From Onchocerca volvulus (Eukaryota; Nematoda; Chromadorea; Rhabditida; Onchocercidae): a DNA stretch of 64,000 bases. The DNA is taken from positions 21,972,603 to 22,036,602 of the forward strand of contig HG738137.1 of NCBI GenBank assembly GCA_000499405.2, written 5' to 3'. Position numbers and translations under genes: made by a program. Below, in pieces: positions 50,138 through 61,300 of the stretch (within the stretch, counting starts at the first letter, position 1; each line of letters opens with the position of its first letter). Below the pieces are notes generated by a model. That model did no database searches and was not told where the DNA came from. It saw only the letters and a program-made list of their open reading frames with translations.

Positions 50138-51214
50138 CTCGAATATCTTTATTCCTAAATATAAATAATGTATTTTTCAATTTGCATAATGAACAACATG
50201 GACAACGCAGCAGTATTTCCAATTTTCCTTTCACTTGCAGCTGACCAACACAGTTACAAGTTCTTTATTATTTAGCTTTGTAATTGCTGCAGCATAAATA
50301 TCCAATAAGATTGTTAAATATAGCTATTAAAACCCTGAAAACAAGGGCCAAAATAAACCTCGACAAACCCCATTCTTTTACATCAGTGAATACTTCGACT
50401 TCTTCGACTGACGTTAAAGTCTATGGTTTTGTATTTAGATTTAGTTACTAATTCCATAACTTTGTTTAAGATAAATCCGATTTTTCATGGAAACAGAATG
50501 GCCTTATGTTTCCATGAAACCGATTCATTTCAATTTTGCGTATAAGCTTAATTAACAACAATGATTCTCAATTATAAAATGATAATTACACTTTGAAAAT
50601 AAACATACTGTTATCCTAACAGCAATGAAAATGTAACATGAAAAAATACTTCAGATTTTTATTAAAACAATAAAACCACAAAACAAAATAGTCATAATTA
50701 TGAAAACAATATGATTAAGCAAATACTCTTCTGTATTCTTTTCGGAAAAGTTAGGTTTTGAACTTTCTTAAACTTTTTAAAATAATCGAAATTCAGATAT
50801 ATAAAAGATTGCCAGGAGTGTCCTGCTGAAAGTAAAAAATGAACGCAAGCTAAACGGAAAATGGATAGATATTGTGACTTTTATGATATTTTGTTAGCAA
50901 TACACATTTTTGGCACTTCTATGAAGTGCCGAAAATATGCAATGCTAATAAAATATTTTCAAGATAAATCTAAATTACAATACCTACCTGAATGGTATAT
51001 AAATAAAATTACTTAATAACAGAATGAAAATTTGAGTAAGCAGAAGTTATGTCATTTGATTTCTTTTCTAAATAAAACTCAAAAGAAATAGAATTTTATC
51101 CATAATCTGTAGCTTCATGAAAATAGTCAAATTTAATACTCGTTCAAAATGATATTTGTAAAAACAATGAAATAGAAAATCCATGCGAAAGACATAATAT
51201 TAAGCAACCACAAT
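50138..51214. other. gap between the PSMD1 5' end and the eIF2B-delta 3' end
   Basis: About 1.1 kb. It should hold the eIF2B-delta 3' UTR and the PSMD1 promoter or trans-splice site. Apart from the hairpin at 50885-50957 I see no gene. Confidence 0.45.
50885..50957. repeat. long near-perfect hairpin, pre-miRNA-like or a small palindromic element
   Basis: Arms 50885-50919 and 50923-50957 pair over 35 positions: 29 Watson-Crick, three G-T and three mismatches, around the 3-nt centre TAT. The tip is GGCACTTC, TAT, GAAGTGCC. The spaced mismatches and bulge-free stem resemble a miRNA precursor, but the loop is unusually small. No mature sequence is recognised. Confidence 0.6.
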
Positions 51215-54200
51215 TCATGAATCAACAGCTAATTGTTTAGCTTTTAATACAGCGGGAGCAGAGCTCGGAGGCAGAATGCGTAATTCTGTAACCAAAGCAG
51301 TTATCAAGTCAGCGGTTACAACTTCCTTTCTTTCGTCCATCAAAGCATTTATTTCATGAATACCACGAGAAAATGATTGCACCTGCAAAAATATTACGGC
51401 CCCGTTTACGAAAGAAAGCAATATTCGTGTACAAATCTCGGAAACTGGAAAAAATTGTAGAAAATCATATCATATTCGATAAAATCCTAAATTACATAAA
51501 AAAACAGAAAATGAAGAATAGAAATGGGACTTGCCCGATCAACAAATTTGCATGTTTGTGCAGCAATTAGAACTGGAATATTCAAAGCCGAAGCTACTAA
51601 TGCTATTTGACTAGTGCCACGTTCTGCCACTACGAATCCGTTCGACAAAATCGCCGAGCAACCCAGTAAAACCATATGACACTGCAACAAATAAGTATGC
51701 TAACTTGGTCTTAAATTTTAAATGAATCTATACGAACCATGAATGACTGATAGTTATCCAGATGAAAAATTCAATTACAATACTCCAAGTCCACAGAAAA
51801 CTTTGATTTACTATACGTGCAGTATTATACACTCTCCTTTTAAACACAATTAACATATCTAATTTTAAGCTTAAACATTTATTGAGAAATAACTGACCTC
51901 TTTCATCAAATAGCCAACCGAAGAAAGCATGCCATAACTACATTTAATTTTCCGCTTACATAATGTCTTCACTAATTGTCTTCCTGAAAACAAACATAGC
52001 TGCAAAAAAATATTACTCTTAAATCAATAAATGTAATTAATAAATTGATTCGAACTAAAATTTTCATGAAACAAACCTTTCTGCTCTATAGGCGAGTCCA
52101 AAACGTGCACATGGAAGAGCAGTTTATTGTTATGAGCGTCCAAAATGATCCGTTCTACCACTGGACACCTGATATTTTATGTCTAAATACTGTATACCAA
52201 CAAGGATAATATTTGAAAAACTTTTGCCAATAAAAAAGATATTCTTTAATACAATATAAACCAATATACAACAAGGACAACATCCAAAATACTTGCAAAA
52301 TTTGTAACTTAATAAATATATGTCTCGGTATTTCGAAAATGGGCTTGGAACTAAATCCCACGCTGTCTATAAATATAAAACAGAGATGTTGTTTTGATGA
52401 AAGATTCATCGCCCTTTCTTCTAGATCTCTGAGATTGTTATCGTCTTTTCAGCATTACTTACTTGCTATTTCCTTGAATTTAAAATTTTCTGAATACAAA
52501 CCATGAATAAGTGAGTACAAAAACTGTGTTTTTCATTTTTTTGAGGCAAAATGATGATATAGCTTGTAATGCAAGTTCGAAATTCTGCTGCACAAAATCA
52601 TCTAACCAATAATAAAGACGCTCTTTGCCCTGAAAAATACATGTAAATAAAGATAATCCAAAACATTAATTGAGAATCATCAAAGATTATTTCGAACAAC
52701 AACAACAAATTTGATGTGAATATGATACTGTACGCTAAATACATTCATTTCACTACGAATAGATGTAACTTCTCTTTTTCCTCAATTCTTTTTAATTTTA
52801 AAAACTTTCCTACAGTGAATACGGAATTTTTTGATTTATTAAAGTTATCAATTTACTAAGAAACTCTAAGCAGATCAATTCTTTATGACAGTCGGATGAA
52901 ACACATAGATTTAAATGACAACGAGCATTTTAAGCATGTTCTAACATCGAATACTTTACTAATGAAATAGGGAAAACGACACCGTAAAAATTATACTGAC
53001 ACATATTTACATTGCATCATTGCTATAAATAAGTAAAGAGCCTTTATCCATCAATCCAGGGATATTTTATTTATCGAAATATTAGACACAAAAAACTACC
53101 ATGTTTTACTCCCTGTAATTCTATGTTGCGTTAATAAGAAATTTTACTTCTTGTTCAGAAACCGAATCCGGTAGCTGACTAATTTCTTTCTTCAGTTGTT
53201 TTATCAGATTACCCAAGGCCAGCGGAAATGAATGCTTCCCGTTTTCTGTTAAACAGCTGTAAAGTATCAATAAAGAAAATGAAATGAAAGTTCTGGTTCG
53301 ATTGAAAAGATTTCCAGTTTCTTGGAATATTAAAATTAAGAACAATTGTTTAAGATTAAAATATTGAAATTAAGTAATATTAAAATTAAGAAAAATTATT
53401 CACTTCAATTGTTGTCGAATAGCTTGCTCGAGATCACGCGACATGACTTGATTCGGTGAAATAATATAATCTGATAGGAACTGAAAAAATGAATCATGAA
53501 ATTTCGTTTTTTTTTTCATTGAGAATTATTATTCTCATTTTTTCCACGGAAAACGTAAACAAATTATGCAAAAAATATTTCCATTATTGAGACTAAGTAC
53601 CGTGTTTCAAGATCAGAATAGTGAATTTTCTATCACAGATTGAAAAACTAAACAAGAAACAGTGGGGACTTTCTTATAAATAAAAAAAGATTCATCTCTT
53701 TCCCTTCATTACTGCAATTTTTCTGAACTTCAGTTACTTCTATATAGTTTTCATGCATGAAAGTTATGTTTTGCCAAATTAATACAAAAGAAACTAGGTA
53801 AATTTCACAGTGAAAATTACTTGCTTGATAGTGTGCACAAATGCTATGCAAACAGCATCAACACCAACGATATGTTTTGCTTCGCATCTAAATATAAAAG
53901 TGTATTAAAATGGAATTTTCATCATTAAATAAATCGAAGTTATCAATTGTGACCGAAATGCTGATATCTTACTGTATGTCTGACATCTTTCTACCTAATA
54001 TTTTGCACTCAATATCCAATAATTCTAGAAAACTATGCAATAAATACAAAAGAAACTAATGATATACTGTTTTTTAACATTTCCTTTTCCAATCTTATAA
54101 ATGCGGAAAAGAATTTTCTTCTATATAATTTTCTAAAATGAGAGACCTGCTCGCGAATTCCAGAAATGAAGGATGTATATTTGGTGTTACTATTTCACAA

Positions 54201-55529
54201 AATGATGGTTGTTTTGATGAGCTTTCTTCATTTCCATCATCTTTTGTTGTTAGATCTGCATAAAATTATTACTAATTCACTCAAGTTTATAAAAACTATT
54301 GGGAAACATTCTACTGATAATTTTAGTAAAAATTATCCTATTAATTAATTCACAATCAATATTAAGTCCATCAATTTCGTGTTTTGCTTTCGGATGCGAC
54401 TATATACTGAAAAGGGTTGTACATGGGTTTCCTACTATAAGCTCAAAATTTTAATCCATGAAAACCTTTCACCATGATTACTATAGTTTAAATCTATAAT
54501 GTGATTAAAACATATGTAAAAACCGATTTTACAACTCGACACAATAAAAACTGATACATCTATACCAAAATGAACAGCTCTAAAAGGCTGTGAGGATCGA
54601 AAACCACTTGGAAGTCCAGGATCTTTCATAAGCTTGGAAGGAGTGACATGTTGTTGCGCAGCACCATCTGACAAAGAGCACTTATTTTCCTGATTCACTG
54701 TTTTTTCCAATGCTTTGCTTCCATTCATCGGTGTATTGCTCTTTTGGAGTGTTTTTTTTGTTTTTGCCGCAACAACTAAATATTATGAAATCATTTAAAA
54801 AATGTTATTTATAAAAACCTAATTCCATGTATTTGATCAACAGTGACTATTATATCATTTAATATTAATCAGAATCAGTAACAAACACACAACACACAAC
54901 ACAAAGAGAGAGAATACCGACTTTTTCTTGCTCTTGCTTCAGCAGCCTTAGCTTTGCGTTCCATTCTAATTTCTTCTCTGGACCTATTGTCCTGTCCACT
55001 ACCAAACTGCTCCAATTCTTTTGGCGTTTTGTTGGAATGCGACGAAGATGGCTTACTTGTTTTATCATCAATTTGCAAATTTTCAATTTCCATTATCAGT
55101 TTCTCTTTCGCATCTTTTACCTTAAGATATGAAGAACACTAGTAGGGCCAAAAAAAATGGGTTGCTAAAGATGTATTGCTATATCCAGGAGTTGGCTTGT
55201 GAAAGTATTTCAAGCTAAGTGCATACTTACGTGATCCATATCGCTAGCCAACAAAGATAAACATATCCTGAGGCAGTCTACAGCGACATCGAATAGGCGC
55301 ACCACTTCGGTAGTCACCATATCTGCTCTTAACCCCTTACGGTTGCTAACCTAAAGCAAAACTAAGTCCGTCCTCTCAGGGTTTGATAGATGCATTAATA
55401 AGTTGAATTTAATGAGGAATGATCGATCTTCCTCTCCCCTTCTCGAGTTGAGAAGTATCTCCCAAGAGTACTCACCTGGCCAGAGAATTTATCCTTCTTG
55501 TTCTTGCCGCCCACGCCACCCACGTCCAT
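51215..55529 (-). CDS. eif2b4: eIF2B delta subunit (EIF2B4), 521 aa
   Basis: Regulatory subunit of the eIF2 guanine-nucleotide exchange factor, the target of eIF2-alpha phosphorylation. Thirteen exons in phase: 55529-55476, 55350-55231, 55120-54922, 54775-54566, 54255-54147, 53887-53821, 53480-53404, 53256-53148, 52629-52502, 52168-52077, 51983-51898, 51681-51535, 51382-51215. The charged N-terminal part (REEIRMERKAKAAEARARK) is typical. The eIF2B alpha/beta/delta fold follows: NIHPSFLEFASR, GVDAVCIAFVHTIKQ, DYIISPNQVMSRDLEQ, LLGCSAILSNGF, ERGTSQIALVASALNIPVL, KFVDR, TADLITALVTELRILPPSS. Length matches human (523 aa). The intron 51534-51383 appears to be GC-AG. The first two exons (MDVGGVGGKNKKDK; VVRLFDVAVDCLRICLSLLA) have no match in the human protein that I recall. 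TTGCAG ends two bases before the ATG, a fit for SL trans-splicing. Least certain junction: the donor after 54922. Confidence 0.95.
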
Positions 55530-55531
55530 TG

Positions 55532-55537
55532 CTGCAA
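55532..55537 (-). promoter_or_regulatory. candidate trans-splice acceptor of eIF2B-delta
   Basis: TTGCAG on the minus strand ends at 55532, immediately before CA and the ATG at 55529. There is no upstream coding exon. This spacing is common for SL-accepting genes in nematodes. Confidence 0.55.
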
Positions 55538-57811
55538 CATATAACCAGTGATTATATATACCAATGACGTATTTCACGCAATCCGTCTTCCTCCTCGGGG
55601 CTCATTCAGCCAGACCCTTTTCCAGCCCAAAAACTTCGCTACACGTTTCCGCCACTTCGCTACACGCTCATCCGCCCACTTTCGTGAAAAAAGTACTAAA
55701 GAACTCAAGGAGAAGTAGTCGGAGTTTGACTTATGAGAACTCTGGATTCTTAAGATGGCTAACTTCGCTCCTCGTTTACTTCACTGCAGGATCAGCGAAT
55801 TATTGTAAAGCTGAGGTCGGTAGATGGACATATGATGGAGGAAAAGAAAGATAGATAACAATGCATTCCAATCTCGGAAAGATCAAATAGGGATCAAGTC
55901 TTCGGAATGATTCGAGAATATTATGGCAGTCCTAGAGATCGATCGATCGATCGATTGATCTTGGTGTTCCATACTTCCATTGCTGTTACACAAAATGCAA
56001 CGCAAGATATGCACGCTGAGTTATGTCCAATTCTACATCGAACAATTTTGTAATCTACTTTTTATGAGAATATCGGGTAATCAACTGAAGCATAGTTGGC
56101 ACTCCGCTAAATACAGGTATTATTGCAGTGAATGGGAAGAGTTTATGCAAGTATCTAATAAATCTTTCCGAAATATCCATGAAGCCGGGTATCTGAGGAT
56201 GGAAAGAGCTACACATCTCCAAAAAACATTGAGAAGCTATTCCTAGAAACAACATGATGAATCATCCTTTACAGCTTTAAAAATTTTATGGTAGTGCATT
56301 TTCGAAGTATAACTTAAAATTTGATCAAATTTTGATGTTTGAAGAAAATTTGAAACAAAACTCAGTAGAGAAGTGTGTCCCGAATGTTTTTCGAAGTATT
56401 CCGATTGCAGAAAGCCTGCCTGTCGAATTCAGTCATTATCTTATCCATCCAAGAAATTTCTTTATACTTATTTGTTACTTTTGTCGTTTAAATGTGAAGC
56501 AGTTAGTCACTCAGTGTTTCTGACACATTTCTACTGGAATTCAAAGTTGCAAATCTTATTATTGAAATTTTCGTTATTCAGTAGGAATCAGAAATTCTCG
56601 AATATTCATGACTGTATCAGCAAATATGAATTTGTTTCGTCATATTTTGGCAAAACTTCTTCCGATTCCATTGCTGATAATATGACATTATCCACATATA
56701 AATTTGTTCTAATTTCCATTGCCTTGACTTCCGTTTGTTTCTAAATGATGATTAAGTGTAATTGATATTAAAAGAGGTGATATTACTGTATTCCAAAGGG
56801 AACTCTTAAAGCGATGATCGTATTTTCAGATTCTTTTCGATAACTGAATTGGAGTTCTTTTTTTTGTCGCTTGTAGAGATCGGGTAGAGGAATACTGCTT
56901 AACTGAATTGTCGAACTGCTGCTAGTGCTATGTCAGTCTGAGGTCGATCTAGGTTAACAGTAGCCTCTATCGGTTTATATGATATTATATACAATATCGA
57001 GCTTATACAATGGTAAGGATTGAATGAACAATACACAGTAAATAATAATGTTCACTATATTGTCATGCTTTCTTCTTATGACTGTCGTTTTCTTGCCGTT
57101 CCACCACTGCTATTGCTTCTGCTGAATTGTCGCTCGTGCTGTCGTCAAAAATGTCTTCGAAATCAGATCGGAAGTGAACTGACTTTGAAGACACTGATCC
57201 AGCTGATTCGAAAAGCTTTTTATATGGATAATGGACAAAGATTTACGGCACATTAATCAGATGAAAGGTTGATTATCAGGACAAAGGATGGACAATGCTT
57301 ACAACAAACTTCAATCTTTGTAACTTTCCAAGAGTTAATACAGATCTCAACATTTCACACGGCGCACATAAACTCTATCTCACGCATTTGCTTGTTAATC
57401 AACCTAAATCACTTAAATGGCTCACATTCCTTTATTTTGATGGTTTTTGCCAATATTTCGTGTATTCATGTGAATTTTTCTTCCATTTTGAAATATATAA
57501 AAATACTTAACCAATCCTTATTCATAATCATGAAGTGCTTGCTGGATAAAAAGTGTCAGATTTCAAGAAAGTTCGATTTCCTACAAAACGAGCTGGTATT
57601 TATTCCGGAATTGTTCTGGATAGGATTGAGTTTAATTTCATATTATATTCATGCACAACTCAGTTAAAGAAAAAAGCTCTTTCCTGAGTAGAAAAAAGTA
57701 CATTCTTTCCACCTTCTGTCGCGGATTTTTTTGCGCGATATAAAAATTGCTAATTTGTATTAGTAAAAAAAAAGGGAATACTTCGCAACAAGATTACTTA
57801 CGTATATCCTT
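55538..57811. other. intergenic region, left part
   Basis: No exon with homology. About 55560-55850 is less AT-rich and open on the plus strand for 97 codons without a recognised domain; it is more likely promoter sequence of eIF2B-delta. A GATC tetranucleotide run occupies 55937-55960. Confidence 0.45.
55937..55960. repeat. (GATC)n short tandem repeat
   Basis: Four perfect GATC units followed by GATTGATC. It is the same unit that seems to be lost in the receptor's DRY motif. Confidence 0.9.
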
Positions 57812-58341
57812 TGTCACGTAGCGTATTGTGAGCGTACGACCAGTTAAAAATTTTATTGTAAACCATAAAACGAGTCCAATATGTCGATAATTTATTGTCG
57901 ACTAAAGTACAAAGAATATCGGGAGAAAGGATTTGAAAGCAGTGATGGTGTGGATACAAGTGTAGAAAGTGAGAAGTATAAAGTATGAAGTGTCCTTATG
58001 AGAAAATCCTCCCTTTATATACTGTGAAGGAAGTAGGCGTGGTTACATAGATAGCCGTAAAGAGCCAATATATATTACAAGCATTGTAACAAGGTCACAA
58101 GGTTAATGAGCATGTGAGATAGACATCCTTTGACACAAAGAAAGGATGTCAGGGTTTATGTAATGAAATAAACAAAGAAAAGCGCGCGAAGATGATGAAA
58201 TCATAGCAATTGATTAACAATGTCAAAAAAATGACTCATGTGAATAGTTAACAACCGTTCACTAGTACATCAAATGATCACAAGTATAAAACAATTTAAA
58301 TTCAAATTTTTACGATACAGTTATTTCGGTTTTTTCCGACA
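57812..58341. mobile_element. probable solo LTR, 530 bp, with CCTT target-site duplication
   Basis: The segment starts TGTCACG and ends CCGACA, so the termini are TGTC and GACA as in LTRs. CCTT flanks both sides (57808-57811 and 58342-58345), a 4-bp target-site duplication. Inside are a TATA-like TTTATATA (58013-58020) and an AATAAA (58167-58172) about 150 bp later, in the order U3-R-U5 on the plus strand. There are no reverse transcriptase or gag frames nearby, so it is a solo LTR from recombination. Bel/Pao elements, common in filarial worms, are a likely source; this is inference. Confidence 0.6.
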
Positions 58342-58345
58342 CCTT

Positions 58346-61300
58346 CTTTTGCTAGTATCCCAAATTTTTTTCAGTAATTTTTTTTTTATAAGTTTTGATT
58401 AGTTCTGTAGAAGTTTACCATATTACATTACAGGAAACAAAAAACGAATCAATTTATTTGACGATGGTTTTATCCGAATGCTTTGAGACAGAAAAGTTTC
58501 GATAAACATAAATTCTCTGTGCCATTATCACGGAAGACACCCACCATTCTATTCAGTCGAAATCAATGATTTGATTCTGGATGAAATAATTTTCATGCTG
58601 AAAGCAATTTCTTTTTGGACGATTCATTTGCTTTCCAATTTTAAACTTCATAAAAATTAATTTATTGCTCTTTTCATGTTGTTTTCTTCATTCTTTTAAT
58701 ATAACGGTTTTTGTCAGCATTTATGTTGCCAGCTATTACAGAAACGTAACATACGAATTGGAAATTCATCATAAACAGTTCATTTTATTTCATTTTATGA
58801 TACTTAATTTCAAGTATAAAACTGGAAGCAAATGATGCTAATCTTGATCATCAATAGAATGGAATCTGATGAAGGATAAAATGAAACTTTACGTTGCCTG
58901 TTAATACTAGAAATATAAAAAATATTTTTGTGCATGTTTTTTTTAATTTATTTTTGCAGACTTCAAATTTTTTAAAATATTTGGTACTTTTTGGGACCAT
59001 TTGTATTTTTATTTTTATTTTTTTTTTTTTGTGATTTTTTCCAATTTTTTAGTTTTTTCTCAATTTTTGATGCACTGGTTGTTCAGAATCAACAGACATG
59101 ATGGTTTTTCTAAATTTCCGCAGTGAATGTGTCAAGTTTCAAAAAATATGGGACTCTAATCCTGCAAAGTCTCGATTATGGTTACATATTCAGTCCTGGT
59201 TTTTTTCGTACAGATATTTTCTCGTACCTTTTTTTTCCTCATTTACAAAACTCATTTCAAAGCATAATCGCAATTTACTCTCCACAGCTCTGTTTTCCCA
59301 CCCATAGTTTTCAATAATCACTGAAATAGTATTTGAAAAAACCTGGTAATTCTTTGTCGAGTAGAAACAAAGCTATTACAATTATTTGCTGGAGTGGAAT
59401 TGTTACTATTTCAAAAATTTAATCAAGCACTCAACATTATATTAAGTGATAAATGTTATTGGATTATTATTATAATAGCTGCTGTAAGTGATTCGTCATG
59501 AAGAATGGAATGTAATTAAAATCAGAAAACCCAACGATGGGGAGTTTATTGGTTGAAGATTTGAAATTCGAAACTGAGTTTTTTTAAATCGCCAGCTCTT
59601 GCTTTATTTTTTTAAATCTTCAAATTTTGAACAATAGATTAGAACATGCGCTTTCTAGAATTCTCTCACAATGAAAGAGAATGGTTGCAGAAATCAATTA
59701 ACAGTATGTTTGAATGAATGGGATGCGACTTCAAGGATGCAGTAGTTATGTGCAGTGAGTGAAGTATCGTGTTCGTATGGTTTTCAGACCAAGAAAGAGA
59801 TGTGTAATTAAACTCTTATCACTAGCAGAAATAGTGATATCAGCAAGACAACATCAACAATGCGTGAGGAAGAGGTCAGCTAACATTTCAGTGTTGGTTT
59901 GATTATTCAGCTCAGTAGCCAAAGTATTCAGAAGGAAGGGAGGATGGAGTGAAGGAAAACAAAGTCTGTAAAAGTTGCTTTTTAATTGAATATGCGTTGT
60001 ACTTTTTCGAGAGAAAATTTAGAATAATGCAATTAATGGCTATCGCATGCTCTATTAAAAAGTAGCACTTTGGTCATTTTACTCTCTTGCCGAAAAAGTG
60101 AATATTTACGGAAAGACTTGAAAATACTTTTTCATTGAGAAAAGTATTTTCAAATCTTTACAAGCAAGCACTGAAAGGAAACACGTATCAGCTTGATTAA
60201 AGTAAGTTCAGACAAAAAATTTCAACTGTACTGATTGATTAAAAATCTATGAACCATATTGATTGATTAAAAAATCTAGTATGTTCAACCGAAACTAAAT
60301 AACTGAAAATTCTCGACCTTGTTAAAACAGGTTTTTTCCTTCATTTCCTATCCTACAGGAAAAAAAAAAAACAGTCACGAAGAAATTCCTTTCATTGTAC
60401 GGTGAGGTTTTTCTCTCCGTTCATTATCTGATGATAATTGTTTTCGTTTCGTTCCTTTTTTTATGTCCATTTTCGTTTTACTTCTATTATAGTTTTGTTT
60501 ATAAACTCGGAAAACTTACTAAAATATAGCACAAAACACAACTGCAATAAACACACTGACAAAACGACACATCACTTTTCATAAATTATGCCAACTGTTG
60601 CAGTATTACTGATGTACCGGTGTTAATGAGTAAATGCGAATCGCTGTATCCAGAATTTCGTCTCATAATTAAATTGATAAACTGCGCAGAGACAGAAAAA
60701 CTTCTTCTTGCTATAAGTCATTAGGGATAATACTGCGAGAATAAAATTACAGTCACATGTTTAAAGCGAATGCTATCGCACAACAGGAAAAATTCAATAC
60801 TTCAGCATTCGTTTCAGAAATTGGTATTTTTCGTTTTCTCTATTGAAAATTTTAGAAATACTACTAGGCCTTATGTATATTGCTTAATTTGCCATATGCT
60901 AAGACACTTTAGATGAATTGCTTGGCTTCATCTGAATTTAGAGAGTTTTATTTCTCTGTTAACAAGTTTTAATGTATCAGAAGGTGCAACCAATTAAATA
61001 GCCTTGATGGAATTTGAATGTTATGTTTTAAGTTGCCATCAATTTCTTTTGAAGAATTCCTGAAAATCTTTAAAACTGAAATACTGAGCCTATTTTTTGC
61101 TGAAAAGAATCCGTTATGCTTCGTCACCTTTCATTCATGATTTTCAGACCATTTCCTATTTCCTTGTGATCCCAATAAACGATAAGGTGGGCAATTCCAA
61201 AACTCCTGGAAGAAATCAATTTCTGTAATAGCTCGTCAAACTACGTTTGTAAAAAGATGTACACCAGCCACAGTTTAACAACAGAGAAGGTAAGATCTAC

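Noticed and set aside
55564..55854. 97-codon plus-strand frame upstream of eIF2B-delta
   Set aside because: No recognisable domain; the higher G+C is better explained by a promoter region.
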